Source: CAZSXS01 sp964611385
Lineage (GTDB): Bacteria; Bacillota; Clostridia; Lachnospirales; CAYPQA01
Assembly (NCBI GenBank): GCA_964611385.1
Contig: CAZSXS010000023.1
Span: 1-44,821, forward strand
Length of the DNA: 44,821 nucleotides
Direction: 5' to 3'
Position numbers and translations under genes: made by a program. The stretch's first letter is position 1, and every line of letters starts with the position of its first letter. The notes below the pieces were generated by a model. The model made no database searches and was not told where the DNA came from. It worked only from the letters and a program-made list of their open reading frames with translations. Below, in pieces: positions 33,632-42,249 of this stretch.

Positions 33632-34345
33632 TTGAAGCATACACTGCCTGTCTCAATCATAAAAAAGCGAGACGTTGATCTGCTTTATTTCGATGCCGAT
33701 CAAATAAGCAATCCTGATAAAATAGAAGCCGCTCACATTATAATCAATGAAGATAACAAACGAGTAAACGATGGTCTATTGTCTGTGTCGTTAAATGAAC
33801 ATTTGACCAAGGAGGAAAGAGACTTACTCGATACAAATATACAATTTCCTTGGGAACAAGACGGGGACTACTGTGAGCTTGCCGATGTGAGTGAAGCAGT
33901 GAAAATGATTGCCTCTGGTTATATCGAAAACAAGGGGATACTGATAAAGAATGCAAAGCGCTTAAGCAATGTTCGTCTACAGATTTACTATCGCCAGGAT
34001 GTGATTTATCCTCGCAGCCGTTGTATTTTTTTTGAAAAGGAGCTTGCGCTGTCCGGGTTTAGAAATCAAGTTGAATCACCTTGGTTTTACAGTGGAAATG
34101 CAGAGACTATCACCTTTTTTATTATCAACACTGGGCTTGATCCTGTACAGATCCATCTTGAAAACAGCCCAAATGCAATTGTTCATATCGATGATGCGCA
34201 AAGAACTTGTGTACAGCCAAATCAAACCGTGGATATCATGCCCTACAAGTTTTCCAAATTTATTCGTCTTGTTGCCAGTTCTCATCAAAGAAAAGTGAAC
34301 TGTCGCATCTGGTTCCAAAGCCAACTCTTAAAAACCAATTGCTAG
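33632..34345 (+). CDS. DUF6385-like surface/structural protein, 237 aa
   Basis: The C-terminal half (FYSGNAETITFFIINTGLDPVQIHLENSP, then VQPNQTVDIMPYKFSKFIRLV) matches the beta-sandwich pattern I recall as DUF6385, found in Firmicutes beside glycosyltransferases. The N-terminal half has no clear match. No signal peptide is visible. TTG 33632 is used because GTGAGGTGTTAGGA sits before it. It leads a three-gene cassette with 34421 and 35061. Confidence 0.65.
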   Translation: MKHTLPVSIIKKRDVDLLYFDADQISNPDKIEAAHIIINEDNKRVNDGLLSVSLNEHLTKEERDLLDTNIQFPWEQDGDYCELADVSEAVKMIASGYIENKGILIKNAKRLSNVRLQIYYRQDVIYPRSRCIFFEKELALSGFRNQVESPWFYSGNAETITFFIINTGLDPVQIHLENSPNAIVHIDDAQRTCVQPNQTVDIMPYKFSKFIRLVASSHQRKVNCRIWFQSQLLKTNC

Positions 34346-34420
34346 AACCAATTTATCAGAATAAGCATAGCATGAACTAGGTTCTTGAAGTCCGAGAACG
34401 AATATAGGAGGTGGAAACAA

Positions 34421-34984
34421 GTGAACTCACTTGTATTTAATACGGTTGCTTCTCAGCTGCGATCCAGCGTTTACGGATTGAATCAAACTTCAAATGATCT
34501 ACAGTTACTGCAATTGAATACAGCCGGAGAACTGATTGTTGACGGTGACCTTACCATTACAAATACACTCTTAACCGTGGCTGGTGATGTGACGATCTCC
34601 AACCCTCTGCTTACTGTCGCTGGTGATGTTACCATTTCAAACACCCTTCTGACTGTTCTTATAGAAGGAAATCGATTTACCTCCAATACACAAACGCTAA
34701 ACGGCGTTTCAGGCACGGGCGTTGCTCTGGAAGCAACGGATATCTCTCAAGTAAGAACCGCAACCATGTTTGTAGACAATACAGGATCAAGTCCAATTAC
34801 AGTCACCTTACAGCTCAGCCCGGATGGCAACACTTACTTTAACAATCCGAATTATACCAATATAGCGATTGCCCAAACCTCGTATACCATTATCGTCGTG
34901 GATCTCTTTGCTCATTTTGCACAACTCGCCTATGATGCGGGAACAGCCGCAACATTTATCACATATTACAACGGTCAGGCGTAA
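34421..34984 (+). CDS. Beta-repeat protein with DUF6385-like end, 187 aa
   Basis: After a short helical start, residues about 43-83 hold three tandem copies of a 14-residue beta motif of the form VAGDVTISNTLLT, probably a beta-solenoid stalk. The C-terminal part (VDNTGSSPITVTLQLSPDGNTY) resembles the DUF6385-like fold of the preceding gene. This is the plan of a fibre or coat protein. GTG 34421 is used because AGGAGGTG lies at good distance; the frame upstream lacks such a site. Confidence 0.6.
   Translation: MNSLVFNTVASQLRSSVYGLNQTSNDLQLLQLNTAGELIVDGDLTITNTLLTVAGDVTISNPLLTVAGDVTISNTLLTVLIEGNRFTSNTQTLNGVSGTGVALEATDISQVRTATMFVDNTGSSPITVTLQLSPDGNTYFNNPNYTNIAIAQTSYTIIVVDLFAHFAQLAYDAGTAATFITYYNGQA
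34538..34660 (+). repeat. Tandem 42-bp repeats encoding the beta motif
   Basis: Three in-frame units, each about 42 bp (14 codons) and sharing cores such as GCTGGTGATGT, encode the VAGDVTIS motif. Units have drifted at third positions, so they are an older expansion. Confidence 0.6.
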
Positions 34985-35003
34985 TCAAAAAAGTCATCAA
35001 AAA

Positions 35004-35031
35004 AAGTCACCGAGCAAAGACTCTGTGACTT
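35004..35031 (+). terminator. Weak hairpin before the glycosyltransferase
   Basis: AAGTCAC and GTGACTT pair with an inner GAG/CTC, but no T run follows. It may stabilise the upstream mRNA or act as a weak terminator. Confidence 0.35.
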
Positions 35032-35060
35032 ACATAAGGCATAATCCAGGAGGTATGATA

Positions 35061-36833
35061 ATGAAGACAGTAAGCCTATGTATGATCGTGAAGGATGGGG
35101 AAAAGTATATCGAACAGTGCCTAGAGAGCGTTTCTTCCGTGGTGGCGGAAATGATCATCGTAGACACAGGCTCAACAGATAGCACCTTGGAGAAGATTCA
35201 ACGCTTCAAGCCGAAAATAAGTAAGCACGAATGGAACAACAACTTTAGCGAAGCTAGAAATGTCGCTCTGCAACAAGCAAGCAGCGACTACATTTTGCTG
35301 TTAGATGCGGACGAAGTATTGTATGCTGAGGATTTACCGATGCTTACCCAACTGCTTGAAAACACAAAGGCTGACTGTATGTCGATCCGGATTCATAATC
35401 TCACGGATGAAACCAATGAGAGTTTATATAATATCCACGAGGGATTGCGAATATTTAAAAGAGGCACCTATCATTATGAAGGAGCCATTCATGAGCAGCC
35501 GGTCTTCAATTTTCCAGACAGAAAACCAGTTTTGGCGTATACCCAGATCAGAATCAAGCACTATGGATATATCAAGTCCAATTCGGGTGAGAAGAAGTTC
35601 CAGCGCAACATGGCACTTCTCAATGAAGAGTTGGCGAAAAATCCAGATGAGCCTTTCCATTTATTTAATATGGGAAACCAGTATATGAGCATTGGCGACT
35701 ATACCACCGCTCTTGATTACTTTGAAAAGGCGGATCAGAAAAAAGAGATCACGCTAGCTTATTCGCCCCACTTGATTTTTCGACGAGCAATCTGCCTGAA
35801 AAATTTAAAAAGAAACGACGAAAGCCTACGTATACTAACAGAGGGCTTGAAGCTGTATCCGGCCTGTACTGATTTTGAGTTTATGCGTGGCCAGATCAAT
35901 ACAGCTCTGAAACGTTATACCTTGGCCTTAGATTGCTTTACCCACTGCCTAAATATGGGGCAAGCGCCAGTGAACCTATTATTCTTTCCGGACACCTGGA
36001 ATGTGAGACCCCTCATTGAGATAGCGCAAATCTATAGCCTTATGGACGACCATGAAAAAGCGCTGCACTTTTACCTAAAAGCGCTGAATGCAGACGGCAG
36101 AAGATACGATCTGATTTATAAGGTGACGGGAGTCTTAAGCAAAATCCATACTGACCCTGGACTTGTTTATAAGAATCTTAGCAGTATGTTTGCCGACAGC
36201 ACGTACAAGCCCAATGTCATGGTTATGGTCGATGCCATGCTGGATGAAAAATTATTTGAACCAGCTGATCTGGCTTTAAGCACTTACAAAAAAAGCCCCG
36301 CCGCTGTGTTGGATTCCGATGTGTGCTTCCTCACTGGGCGAATCATGTATTATGCCAAGAACTATCAAGCTGCCTATGAACATTTAAACGCCTCCATTAA
36401 GCCGGAAGTCGTAAAAGGAATCTTACCAAATGCAAAAAATCGCGCTTATGAATACATGCTTGTCTGTAGCCTGTTGTGCAGCGAAGTTGGGGACAGCTTT
36501 ATAGAACTGCTGCAATCCAAGGAGGAATCCTTAGAAAAAGCAGTATATTTATCTTTTCTAGGCTTAGTAGTTGAATCCCTGCCCCCCGCTGCCCAGGCGA
36601 TCATCGTTTCGATACTGGTAAAGCTACTGACGATAAAGAAATTCGATCTCTTTGAGCAAGTCTTAAGCATTTTGAATCTGGTGGACAGCAACGAAATCCT
36701 GCTAAGTCTTGCGGAAGTTTATTATATAAGCAACTACCAAGACATGGCCGTCGGTTCCATCATAAGATCCATCAAGGAGCTTGACTGCCTGAATGCCAGA
36801 GCGGTTATGATTTTAAACAAAGCCTTTAAATAA
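35061..36833 (+). CDS. Family 2 glycosyltransferase with TPR-like repeats
   Basis: 590 aa. Residues 1-220 are a GT-A fold: SLCMIVKDGEKYIEQCLESV, IIVDTGSTDSTLEK, and the metal-binding LLLDADEVL (DxD). Residues from about 220 on are TPR-like repeats (LFNMGNQYMSIGDYTTALDYFEKA, ALHFYLKALNADGRRY). Such SunS/bacillosamine-type enzymes attach sugars to proteins or glycans. ATG 35061 has GGAGGT upstream. Lying after two surface-type genes, it may glycosylate them (inference). Confidence 0.88.
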   Translation: MKTVSLCMIVKDGEKYIEQCLESVSSVVAEMIIVDTGSTDSTLEKIQRFKPKISKHEWNNNFSEARNVALQQASSDYILLLDADEVLYAEDLPMLTQLLENTKADCMSIRIHNLTDETNESLYNIHEGLRIFKRGTYHYEGAIHEQPVFNFPDRKPVLAYTQIRIKHYGYIKSNSGEKKFQRNMALLNEELAKNPDEPFHLFNMGNQYMSIGDYTTALDYFEKADQKKEITLAYSPHLIFRRAICLKNLKRNDESLRILTEGLKLYPACTDFEFMRGQINTALKRYTLALDCFTHCLNMGQAPVNLLFFPDTWNVRPLIEIAQIYSLMDDHEKALHFYLKALNADGRRYDLIYKVTGVLSKIHTDPGLVYKNLSSMFADSTYKPNVMVMVDAMLDEKLFEPADLALSTYKKSPAAVLDSDVCFLTGRIMYYAKNYQAAYEHLNASIKPEVVKGILPNAKNRAYEYMLVCSLLCSEVGDSFIELLQSKEESLEKAVYLSFLGLVVESLPPAAQAIIVSILVKLLTIKKFDLFEQVLSILNLVDSNEILLSLAEVYYISNYQDMAVGSIIRSIKELDCLNARAVMILNKAFK

Positions 36834-36926
36834 TAAGCCTCACACCAATAAAAGCTGCGACTTCTAAACAGAAGTATCATATTCTCAGCTCTTAAGCAGT
36901 TATACTCAGTCTCTAAAACATCTTCT

Positions 36927-36979
36927 AAGCCGCCATCATTCCACTGGATTAATTCTATTTGTTTTGCATGGCGGCTTTT
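36927..36979 (+). terminator. Candidate terminator after the glycosyltransferase
   Basis: AAGCCGCCAT (36927-36936) and ATGGCGGCTT (36968-36977) are a 10-base inverted repeat around a 31-base loop, followed by TTC. The rest of 36834-37099 holds no gene I can support; it ends with the promoter at 37039. Confidence 0.45.
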
Positions 36980-37038
36980 CGAAGCTGAACGAGATGGAGC
37001 GCTGCTTTTATTTTTATCTCAAATCAATCCCGAATCTA

Positions 37039-37067
37039 TTGACCATATGGCCCTCATGCAATATAAT
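37039..37067 (+). promoter_or_regulatory. Promoter of the 37100 operon
   Basis: TTGACC (37039-37044), 17-base spacer, TATAAT (37062-37067). CCATATGG, an 8-bp palindrome in the spacer (37043-37050), could be an operator, possibly for the TetR protein encoded last in the operon. Confidence 0.8.
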
Positions 37068-37099
37068 AACTAAACAGTTACTGATTAAGGAGGTGCCTT

Positions 37100-38365
37100 T
37101 TGGAGGAGATCAAAAGACGGATTCTGGAAGTCGCAGATTCGATGGAACGGGACATCATACAGCTGGGCAAGACTATCTTTCAAAACCCTGAGCTAGGGTA
37201 CAAGGAAGAGAAAACATCCAAGCGCTTCAGGGAAATCTTAGAAGAATTGCGGATTCCCTATAGCTATCCCCATGCTGTAACCGGCGTTTTGGGCTGCCTG
37301 GATACTGGCCGCGCAGGTGTCAATGTTTGCGTGATGGGAGAAATGGATGCCGTTACGGCAGACCGCCACTCCTGCGGTCATCACGTACAAATTTCGACCC
37401 TGGCTGGGGTGGCTATGGTGTTGGCAAGAAGTGGGGTGATGAACGCCTGCGCTGGAAAAGTTTCTTTTTTGGCTGCACCGGCTGAGGAATTTACGGAGCT
37501 TGCGTTTCGCCGGGAATTGATAGAAGAGGGAAAGATCGCTTATATAGGGGGTAAGCAACAGCTCATTGCGGAAGGTGTTTTTGACGAGATCGACATGGCG
37601 CTGATGCTTCATGCCCATGCCAACACGCCAGAATGCAAGCTGTTTCTGAATGGAAAAAGCCTAGGCTTCATGGCAAAGTCCATGCGCTTTATTGGAAAGG
37701 AAGCCCACGGAAGTGAGCCTTTTAATGGCATTAATGCCCTCAATGCCGCTATGATGACCTTGATGGGGATACATGCAAACAGAGAAACCTTCCGTGAGGA
37801 AGACAAAATCCGAATTCATCCGATTATTACCCAAGGCGGGGATATCGTTAATGTGATTCCGTCCGATGTAGCCATGGAGACCTATGTTAGAGGGGCTAGC
37901 CTTGGAGCCATCCAGGACGCGTGTGAGAAAGTAGATCGGGCGGTTCAGGGGGCTGCTCTTGCCGTTGGGGCTGAGTTTGAAATCAAAAACCTGTCCGGAT
38001 ACTTGCCCCTGCGTCAGGATGAAAATCTATCTCAGGTCATGGAGCAAAACGCCCATTTGTTGGCAACGAAAGGCTTAATCGGCGAGATCGTGCATGGGGT
38101 GGACATGACGGGTTCTACGGATGTTGGGGATCTGAGCCATTTGATTCCTGTGATTCAGCCGACCATAGGGGGATATATGGGAACCTTACATAGTAAAAAT
38201 TTTAGAGTCTATGATGGAAGGGTTTACACGAATTCAGTGAAGCTTATCGCCCTTACGGTTGCGGACTTGATTTGTAAGGATGCTGCCCTGGGCAAACAAA
38301 TCAAGCAAAAATTTAATGCCGCTTTGACAAAAGAAGAATACTTAAATTATCTAAAGAATTCTTAA
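37100..38365 (+). CDS. M20-family amidohydrolase
   Basis: 421 aa. Metal ligands of the M20D family are present: Cys and His in SCGHH, Glu in APAEE, His in LHAHAN and His in TLHSKNF; the lid domain is between. Such enzymes hydrolyse N-acyl amino acids, aminobenzoyl-glutamate-like amides or dipeptides. It differs from typical M20D in CGHH, where CGHD is usual. TTG 37100 is supported by AAGGAGGTG. It is first in an operon with a dehydratase-type lyase and an SDR, so an acylated or lactam substrate is plausible. Confidence 0.87.
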   Translation: MEEIKRRILEVADSMERDIIQLGKTIFQNPELGYKEEKTSKRFREILEELRIPYSYPHAVTGVLGCLDTGRAGVNVCVMGEMDAVTADRHSCGHHVQISTLAGVAMVLARSGVMNACAGKVSFLAAPAEEFTELAFRRELIEEGKIAYIGGKQQLIAEGVFDEIDMALMLHAHANTPECKLFLNGKSLGFMAKSMRFIGKEAHGSEPFNGINALNAAMMTLMGIHANRETFREEDKIRIHPIITQGGDIVNVIPSDVAMETYVRGASLGAIQDACEKVDRAVQGAALAVGAEFEIKNLSGYLPLRQDENLSQVMEQNAHLLATKGLIGEIVHGVDMTGSTDVGDLSHLIPVIQPTIGGYMGTLHSKNFRVYDGRVYTNSVKLIALTVADLICKDAALGKQIKQKFNAALTKEEYLNYLKNS

Positions 38366-38389
38366 TACCAAACTACAGGAGGAATGAAC

Positions 38390-39406
38390 ATGTGGACTGA
38401 AGAACGCCTCAATACCCTTTTAACGGAACCATCCCAGGCCTTGATTGAAGACATGAAGAAAATCAAAGGGGACATTACCGTCTTGGGAGCGGGAGGTAAA
38501 ATGGGCGGCACCCTCTGCCTTTTAGCAAAGAAAGCCTTAGAAAAAGCCGGACTTCAAAACAAAGTGATTGCAGTATCCCGCTTTACAGATCCATTGGCGG
38601 TGAAGCTTTTAAATGAAAACAATATCAAAACAGTTTCCATGGACTTGCAGAACATTTCCGAACTGAATAGCCTACAAGAAAGTGAAAATGTTATCTACAT
38701 GGCCGGGAGAAAATTCGGCACAGACGGCAGCGAATGGCAAACCTGGGGTATGAACGCCAGCTTACCCGCCTTTGTAGCAGAGAAATTCAAAAGTTCGAAT
38801 ATCGTTGTCTTTTCGTCTGGGAATATTTACCCTATCGTTCCTATCCATTCGGGCGGCTGTACGGAGGAAGTAAAACCTGTGCCCATTGGTGAATACGCTA
38901 TGTCCACCCTTGCAAGGGAGAGAGCCTTTGAATACGGCTCCAACAAATACGGCACCAAGGTGCTGATGTACCGGCTCAATTATGCCGTAGACCTGCGCTA
39001 TGGGGTGCTCTTTGATATCGCAAGCAATATCCTAGCCGGTAATCCTGTATCCCTGTCCACACCAGTCTTTAACTGCATCTGGCAAGGGACAGCCAACGAG
39101 ATTGCTTTACGAAGCCTCTTGTACGCAAACAACCCACCCGCCATTCTGAATGTAACCGGCCCAGAAATCGTCTCTGTCAAGAAGGCTGCTTTAAAACTCG
39201 GAAAACTCTTGGGCAAGGAACCAATCTTCAGCGGCGTGGAGCAAAACGACGCATATTTGAATGATGCCTCTCTGGCCTGCAAGCTTTTTGGCTATCCGAC
39301 GGTTTCCATCGAAACTCTCATTGAGTGGCAAGCACAGTGGATTTTGGACGGCGGTCGGAGTTTAGGCAAGCCGACCCATTTTGAAGAGAGAAAGGGGAGT
39401 TATTAA
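38390..39406 (+). CDS. Extended SDR / NAD-dependent epimerase-like protein, atypical
   Basis: 338 aa. The N-terminal Rossmann motif is LGAGGKMGG and the fold continues with VIYMAGRKFG and VVFSSGNIYP, as in NAD-dependent epimerase/dehydratase enzymes. The catalytic YxxxK box is changed: Tyr is present (GEYAMSTLARE) but the Lys is Thr. ATG 38390 is chosen over 38384 because AGGAGG is too close to the latter. It abuts the next gene (TAATG). Confidence 0.82.
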   Translation: MWTEERLNTLLTEPSQALIEDMKKIKGDITVLGAGGKMGGTLCLLAKKALEKAGLQNKVIAVSRFTDPLAVKLLNENNIKTVSMDLQNISELNSLQESENVIYMAGRKFGTDGSEWQTWGMNASLPAFVAEKFKSSNIVVFSSGNIYPIVPIHSGGCTEEVKPVPIGEYAMSTLARERAFEYGSNKYGTKVLMYRLNYAVDLRYGVLFDIASNILAGNPVSLSTPVFNCIWQGTANEIALRSLLYANNPPAILNVTGPEIVSVKKAALKLGKLLGKEPIFSGVEQNDAYLNDASLACKLFGYPTVSIETLIEWQAQWILDGGRSLGKPTHFEERKGSY

Positions 39407-40464
39407 TGGACAGACATAGTCAAGCGATGGCAATATTGAAAAAAGGTACTGTAATTCCTGCTATCCCTCTTTCGCTGAATCGTCAGCGGAAGTTTAATGA
39501 GGAGGGTCAGCGCTTATTAGCCCGTTATTACCTGAATGCTGGAGTTGGGGGTATAGCCATAGCCGTACATACTACCCAATTTGAAATCCGCTTGCCAGAG
39601 TTTAATCTCTTTGAGCCGGTAATCAAGATCGTCTCAGAAGAAATGGATCGTTACGAAAAAGAAAGCGGCCGAACTGTGGTCAAAGTAGCCGGGGTTTGTG
39701 GAGAGGTAGAACAAGCCGTCAGAGAAGCTACCTTATTAAAAAGCTACGGATATGATGCGGTCTTATTAAGTCCTGGCGGTCTTGGGCATTTATCCGAGGA
39801 GGCGCTTTTGGAGCGCACTAGGGCGGTTGCGGCTGTATTGCCTGTCATCGGCTTTTATCTGCAAACAGCTGTGGGCGGTCGGCGTCTGTCCTATGCGTAT
39901 TGGCAACAGCTTTGCGAAATTGAAAATGTTGTCGCCATCAAATGTGCTGCCTTTAACCGCTATCAAACCTTGGATGTGGTGCGAGCAGCAGCCCTTTCAA
40001 GCCGTGCAGAGGAAATCACCCTGTACACAGGCAACGATGATAATATCGTTCTTGACTTGCTGACGGAGTACAAGTTTAACGAAGAGGGAGTTGAATACAG
40101 AAAAAGCTTCGAAGGGGGACTCTTGGGGCACTGGTCGGTATGGACGCATACGGTAGTCAAGCAATTTGAAGAAATTAAAAAAGCAGACGCAGACAAGAAG
40201 ATCACTGCTGAGCTTTTGACTCTGGCCGCAGAGATCACCGATGCAAACGCTGCTTTATTTGATGTGGCAAATCAGTTCAAGGGTTGTATTGCAGGCTTGC
40301 ATGAAATCCTACGACGGCAGGGACTCATGGAAGGCATTTGGTGCCTCAATCCCGAAGAAGGTCTTTCTCAAGGACAGCTGGAGGAAATTGATCGAGTCTG
40401 CCGCATGTACCCTCATCTTAATGACGATGCATTTGTTCAAGAGAATATAGACAAGTGGAAATAA
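39406..40464 (+). CDS. DapA-family (dihydrodipicolinate synthase-like) lyase, atypical
   Basis: 352 aa TIM-barrel of the N-acetylneuraminate lyase/DapA superfamily. The Schiff-base Lys is in NVVAIKCAAFNRYQ and a Tyr is in GFYLQTAVGG. The TTGE pyruvate-carboxylate loop reads TTQF (IAVHTTQFE), and the protein is about 55 residues longer than DapA, so it is not a lysine-biosynthesis enzyme; an aldolase/dehydratase on another keto acid is likely. The stop of the SDR overlaps its ATG. Confidence 0.85.
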   Translation: MDRHSQAMAILKKGTVIPAIPLSLNRQRKFNEEGQRLLARYYLNAGVGGIAIAVHTTQFEIRLPEFNLFEPVIKIVSEEMDRYEKESGRTVVKVAGVCGEVEQAVREATLLKSYGYDAVLLSPGGLGHLSEEALLERTRAVAAVLPVIGFYLQTAVGGRRLSYAYWQQLCEIENVVAIKCAAFNRYQTLDVVRAAALSSRAEEITLYTGNDDNIVLDLLTEYKFNEEGVEYRKSFEGGLLGHWSVWTHTVVKQFEEIKKADADKKITAELLTLAAEITDANAALFDVANQFKGCIAGLHEILRRQGLMEGIWCLNPEEGLSQGQLEEIDRVCRMYPHLNDDAFVQENIDKWK

Positions 40465-40471
40465 ATGAGCG

Positions 40472-41086
40472 ATGAAAAAATCAGAGCAGACGAAAATAAA
40501 TATTGTAAAGGCGGCGGAAGAAGAATTTTCTCAAAAGGGCTTTTATGGGGCAAGGATAGATGAAATCGCCCAAAGAGCCGAGGTCAATAAGCGGATGATC
40601 TATGCGTATTATGAAAGCAAAGAAAATCTATACAAGACCGTATTGCTGAATGTCTATCTAAAACTATCCGAGCTTGAAAAAAGCTTGGACTTTTCAAGCT
40701 TCAATCCAAGCAATGCTTTACGAGCCTTGATCCGAGAGTACTTTTATTATTTGGACAAAAATCCTTCCTTTGTGAATTTAATTTTGTGGGAAAACTTAAA
40801 CCACGGGCAATATATCAATCAAATAGATATTTTTGAAATCAAGCAACCAGGATTGATATTGGCAGAAAGCATTATACGCCGGGGAATGGCTTGCGGTGCG
40901 TTTTGTGAAGAGGTGGATTTAGAGCAGATTTTATTGTCGATCAATATGTTTTGCTTCACTTACTTTTCCAATCGGTATACAGCAACAAAAGCTTTGGATA
41001 TCACATTTGACAGTATGGCTCATATGGAAAAAAGGATACAGCATGTTAGTGATATGATACTTTGTTATTTGAAGAGTCGCTCTTGA
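40472..41086 (+). CDS. TetR-family transcription regulator
   Basis: 204 aa. N-terminal helix-turn-helix typical of TetR: IVKAAEEEFSQKGFYGARIDEIAQRAEVNKRMIYAYYESKENLYKTV. The C-terminal part is the variable ligand-binding domain. It is seven bases beyond the lyase and last in the operon, so it probably senses a pathway compound and represses the 37039 promoter. Its stop lies in the terminator. Confidence 0.92.
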   Translation: MKKSEQTKINIVKAAEEEFSQKGFYGARIDEIAQRAEVNKRMIYAYYESKENLYKTVLLNVYLKLSELEKSLDFSSFNPSNALRALIREYFYYLDKNPSFVNLILWENLNHGQYINQIDIFEIKQPGLILAESIIRRGMACGAFCEEVDLEQILLSINMFCFTYFSNRYTATKALDITFDSMAHMEKRIQHVSDMILCYLKSRS

Positions 41087-41106
41087 AAAGGAGCGACTCT
41101 TTTTTA
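41072..41106 (+). terminator. Terminator overlapping the tetR stop
   Basis: AAGAGTCGCTC and GAGCGACTCTT pair as an 11-bp stem around an 8-base loop that holds the stop codon, followed by T6. Confidence 0.93.
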
Positions 41107-41203
41107 ATTTTTACTATCCAACAAGGGGGAGATAGGAGGAATAATAAAGAGAAAAATTGAGAATAATAAACAACGATGGATAAAATTATATTTGAAAAAC
41201 CTA

Positions 41204-41232
41204 TTGATTTTTTGCAAAAAATTATGTATAAT
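41204..41232 (+). promoter_or_regulatory. Promoter of tRNA-Pro and tmRNA
   Basis: TTGATT (41204-41209), 17-base spacer, TATAAT (41227-41232), 12 bases before tRNA-Pro. Confidence 0.82.
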
Positions 41233-41244
41233 ACGAATTCTAAT

Positions 41245-41318
41245 CGGGTAGTGGCTCAGCTTGGTAGAGCGCTTGGTTCGGGACCAAGAGGCCGCAGGTT
41301 CGAATCCTGTCTTCCCGA
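41245..41318 (+). tRNA. tRNA-Pro (CGG)
   Basis: A 74-nt cloverleaf: acceptor CGGGTAG with CTTCCCG, anticodon stem CTTGG/CCAAG, loop TTCGGGA giving anticodon CGG, T-arm AGGTTCGAATCCT. The fifth acceptor pair is T-T, which is unusual but tolerable. It lies 15 bases before tmRNA, likely co-transcribed. Confidence 0.93.
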
Positions 41319-41333
41319 TTTTCTTTTATTTCC

Positions 41334-41697
41334 GGGGGTGTAATGGTTTCGACGGGAATTTGGAAAGCAGAGATAGCCATCCGCTTTGGCAAGAGCGAAT
41401 AAATGCCAAAAACCTATAAATAAATAACAACAATAAATTAGCAATCGCTGCTTAATTAAAAGCAGCCGTCGGTCTTGAATTTCCTGTTATAAAGGAAACC
41501 GGCGTCGACTAAACAGGGAACTCTTTTAAATCTGCTCCACTTTAAAAGAAGATCTAGGGGCTACCTTCTTAAGCGTTTGTTATTTATCTCTTTCTGAAGG
41601 GAACGAGGATTTTAACGATTTCCTAATAAAATAACTATGATGGAAGAAGTTTCTGCCTACGGGTTTTCGGACAGGGGTTCGATTCCCCTCACCTCCA
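41334..41697 (+). ncRNA. ssrA: Transfer-messenger RNA
   Basis: The 5' end GGGGGTGTAATGGTTTCGACGGG and the 3' end GGTTCGATTCCCCTCACCTCCA are diagnostic and pair as the tRNA-like acceptor (GGGGGTG with CACCTCC). tmRNA rescues stalled ribosomes and tags the peptide. The tag frame ends NKLAIAA then TAA (41453-41455). It is closed upstream by TAA at 41417, so the tag is at most INNNNKLAIAA, without the usual alanine resume codon. Confidence 0.95.
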
Positions 41698-41765
41698 TTT
41701 GAGGTACTCTCGGAATAAGGTTTTCAAGGCTTTGAAAGCCTTATTCTATATGGTTTTGAGCAATT

Positions 41766-41805
41766 AAAAAGAGCCGTAGGGTAACCCCTAAACGGCTCTT
41801 TTTTT
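41766..41805. terminator. Bidirectional terminator between tmRNA and the mobile element
   Basis: GAGCCGTAGGG and CCCT-AA-ACGGCTC pair as a long stem, with A/T runs on both sides. It stops tmRNA read-through and the leftward element genes. Confidence 0.9.
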
Positions 41806-41816
41806 GGTTCTTACTC

Positions 41817-41972
41817 TTATTCAACGGCGTTAATTGAACCCAAAAACTTTTCTAAGCCAAAACATTCAAATAGCTGACCTGAGCGTTGCTGCGTATTGTT
41901 TACTTCATCTTTGTTGTAGAAGTATTCTATTACATATCCCCCAGCTGCGCCGTGTGGATTACACTTTTGCAT
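41817..41972 (-). CDS. Small hypothetical protein, 51 aa, overlapping gene end
   Basis: An ATG at 41972 opens a 51-aa frame (beginning MQKCNPHGAAGG, ending FLGSINAVE) that overlaps the last 43 bases of the 41930 gene in another frame and stops 12 bases before the terminator. Its composition looks protein-like, without long low-complexity runs. The ribosome site is weak (AGAG). Function unknown. Confidence 0.45.
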   Translation of the reverse strand: MQKCNPHGAAGGYVIEYFYNKDEVNNTQQRSGQLFECFGLEKFLGSINAVE

Positions 41973-42160
41973 ATTTCGATAAGCTCTCTGTTAGTCATTG
42001 GTTCATCGCAAGCTAATATCCAATGTTCAGGAAACACCAACACATAACGCTTAGGATTGCATAATTCTACTCCATATTTTATGGCTTCATCAACTAACTG
42101 TAGATTAACCTCTTTTCTGTTGCTTTGATTTTTAATGCGGTAATAGTAGTGATATATCAT
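41930..42160 (-). CDS. Hypothetical mobile-element protein, 76 aa
   Basis: Starts at ATG 42160 with GGAGGAATAG upstream; a GTG further up (42217) lacks a site. Unrecognised: Tyr/His-rich start (MIYHYYYRIKNQ) and a mixed alpha/beta remainder. It lies downstream of the serine recombinase on the same strand, so it is part of the element. Confidence 0.6.
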   Translation of the reverse strand: MIYHYYYRIKNQSNRKEVNLQLVDEAIKYGVELCNPKRYVLVFPEHWILACDEPMTNRELIEICKSVIHTAQLGDM

Positions 42161-42249
42161 TTTATCTATTCCTCCAGTTTGCATATATTTATAAAAAAAC
42201 AGGCATGGAGCAGTCACAGTTTACGACCGCCCCATTTTTTGCCGCTTTG

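Noticed and set aside
34869..35060. N-terminal extension of the glycosyltransferase
   Set aside because: It overlaps the end of the beta-repeat gene in another frame; GGAGGT fits ATG 35061.
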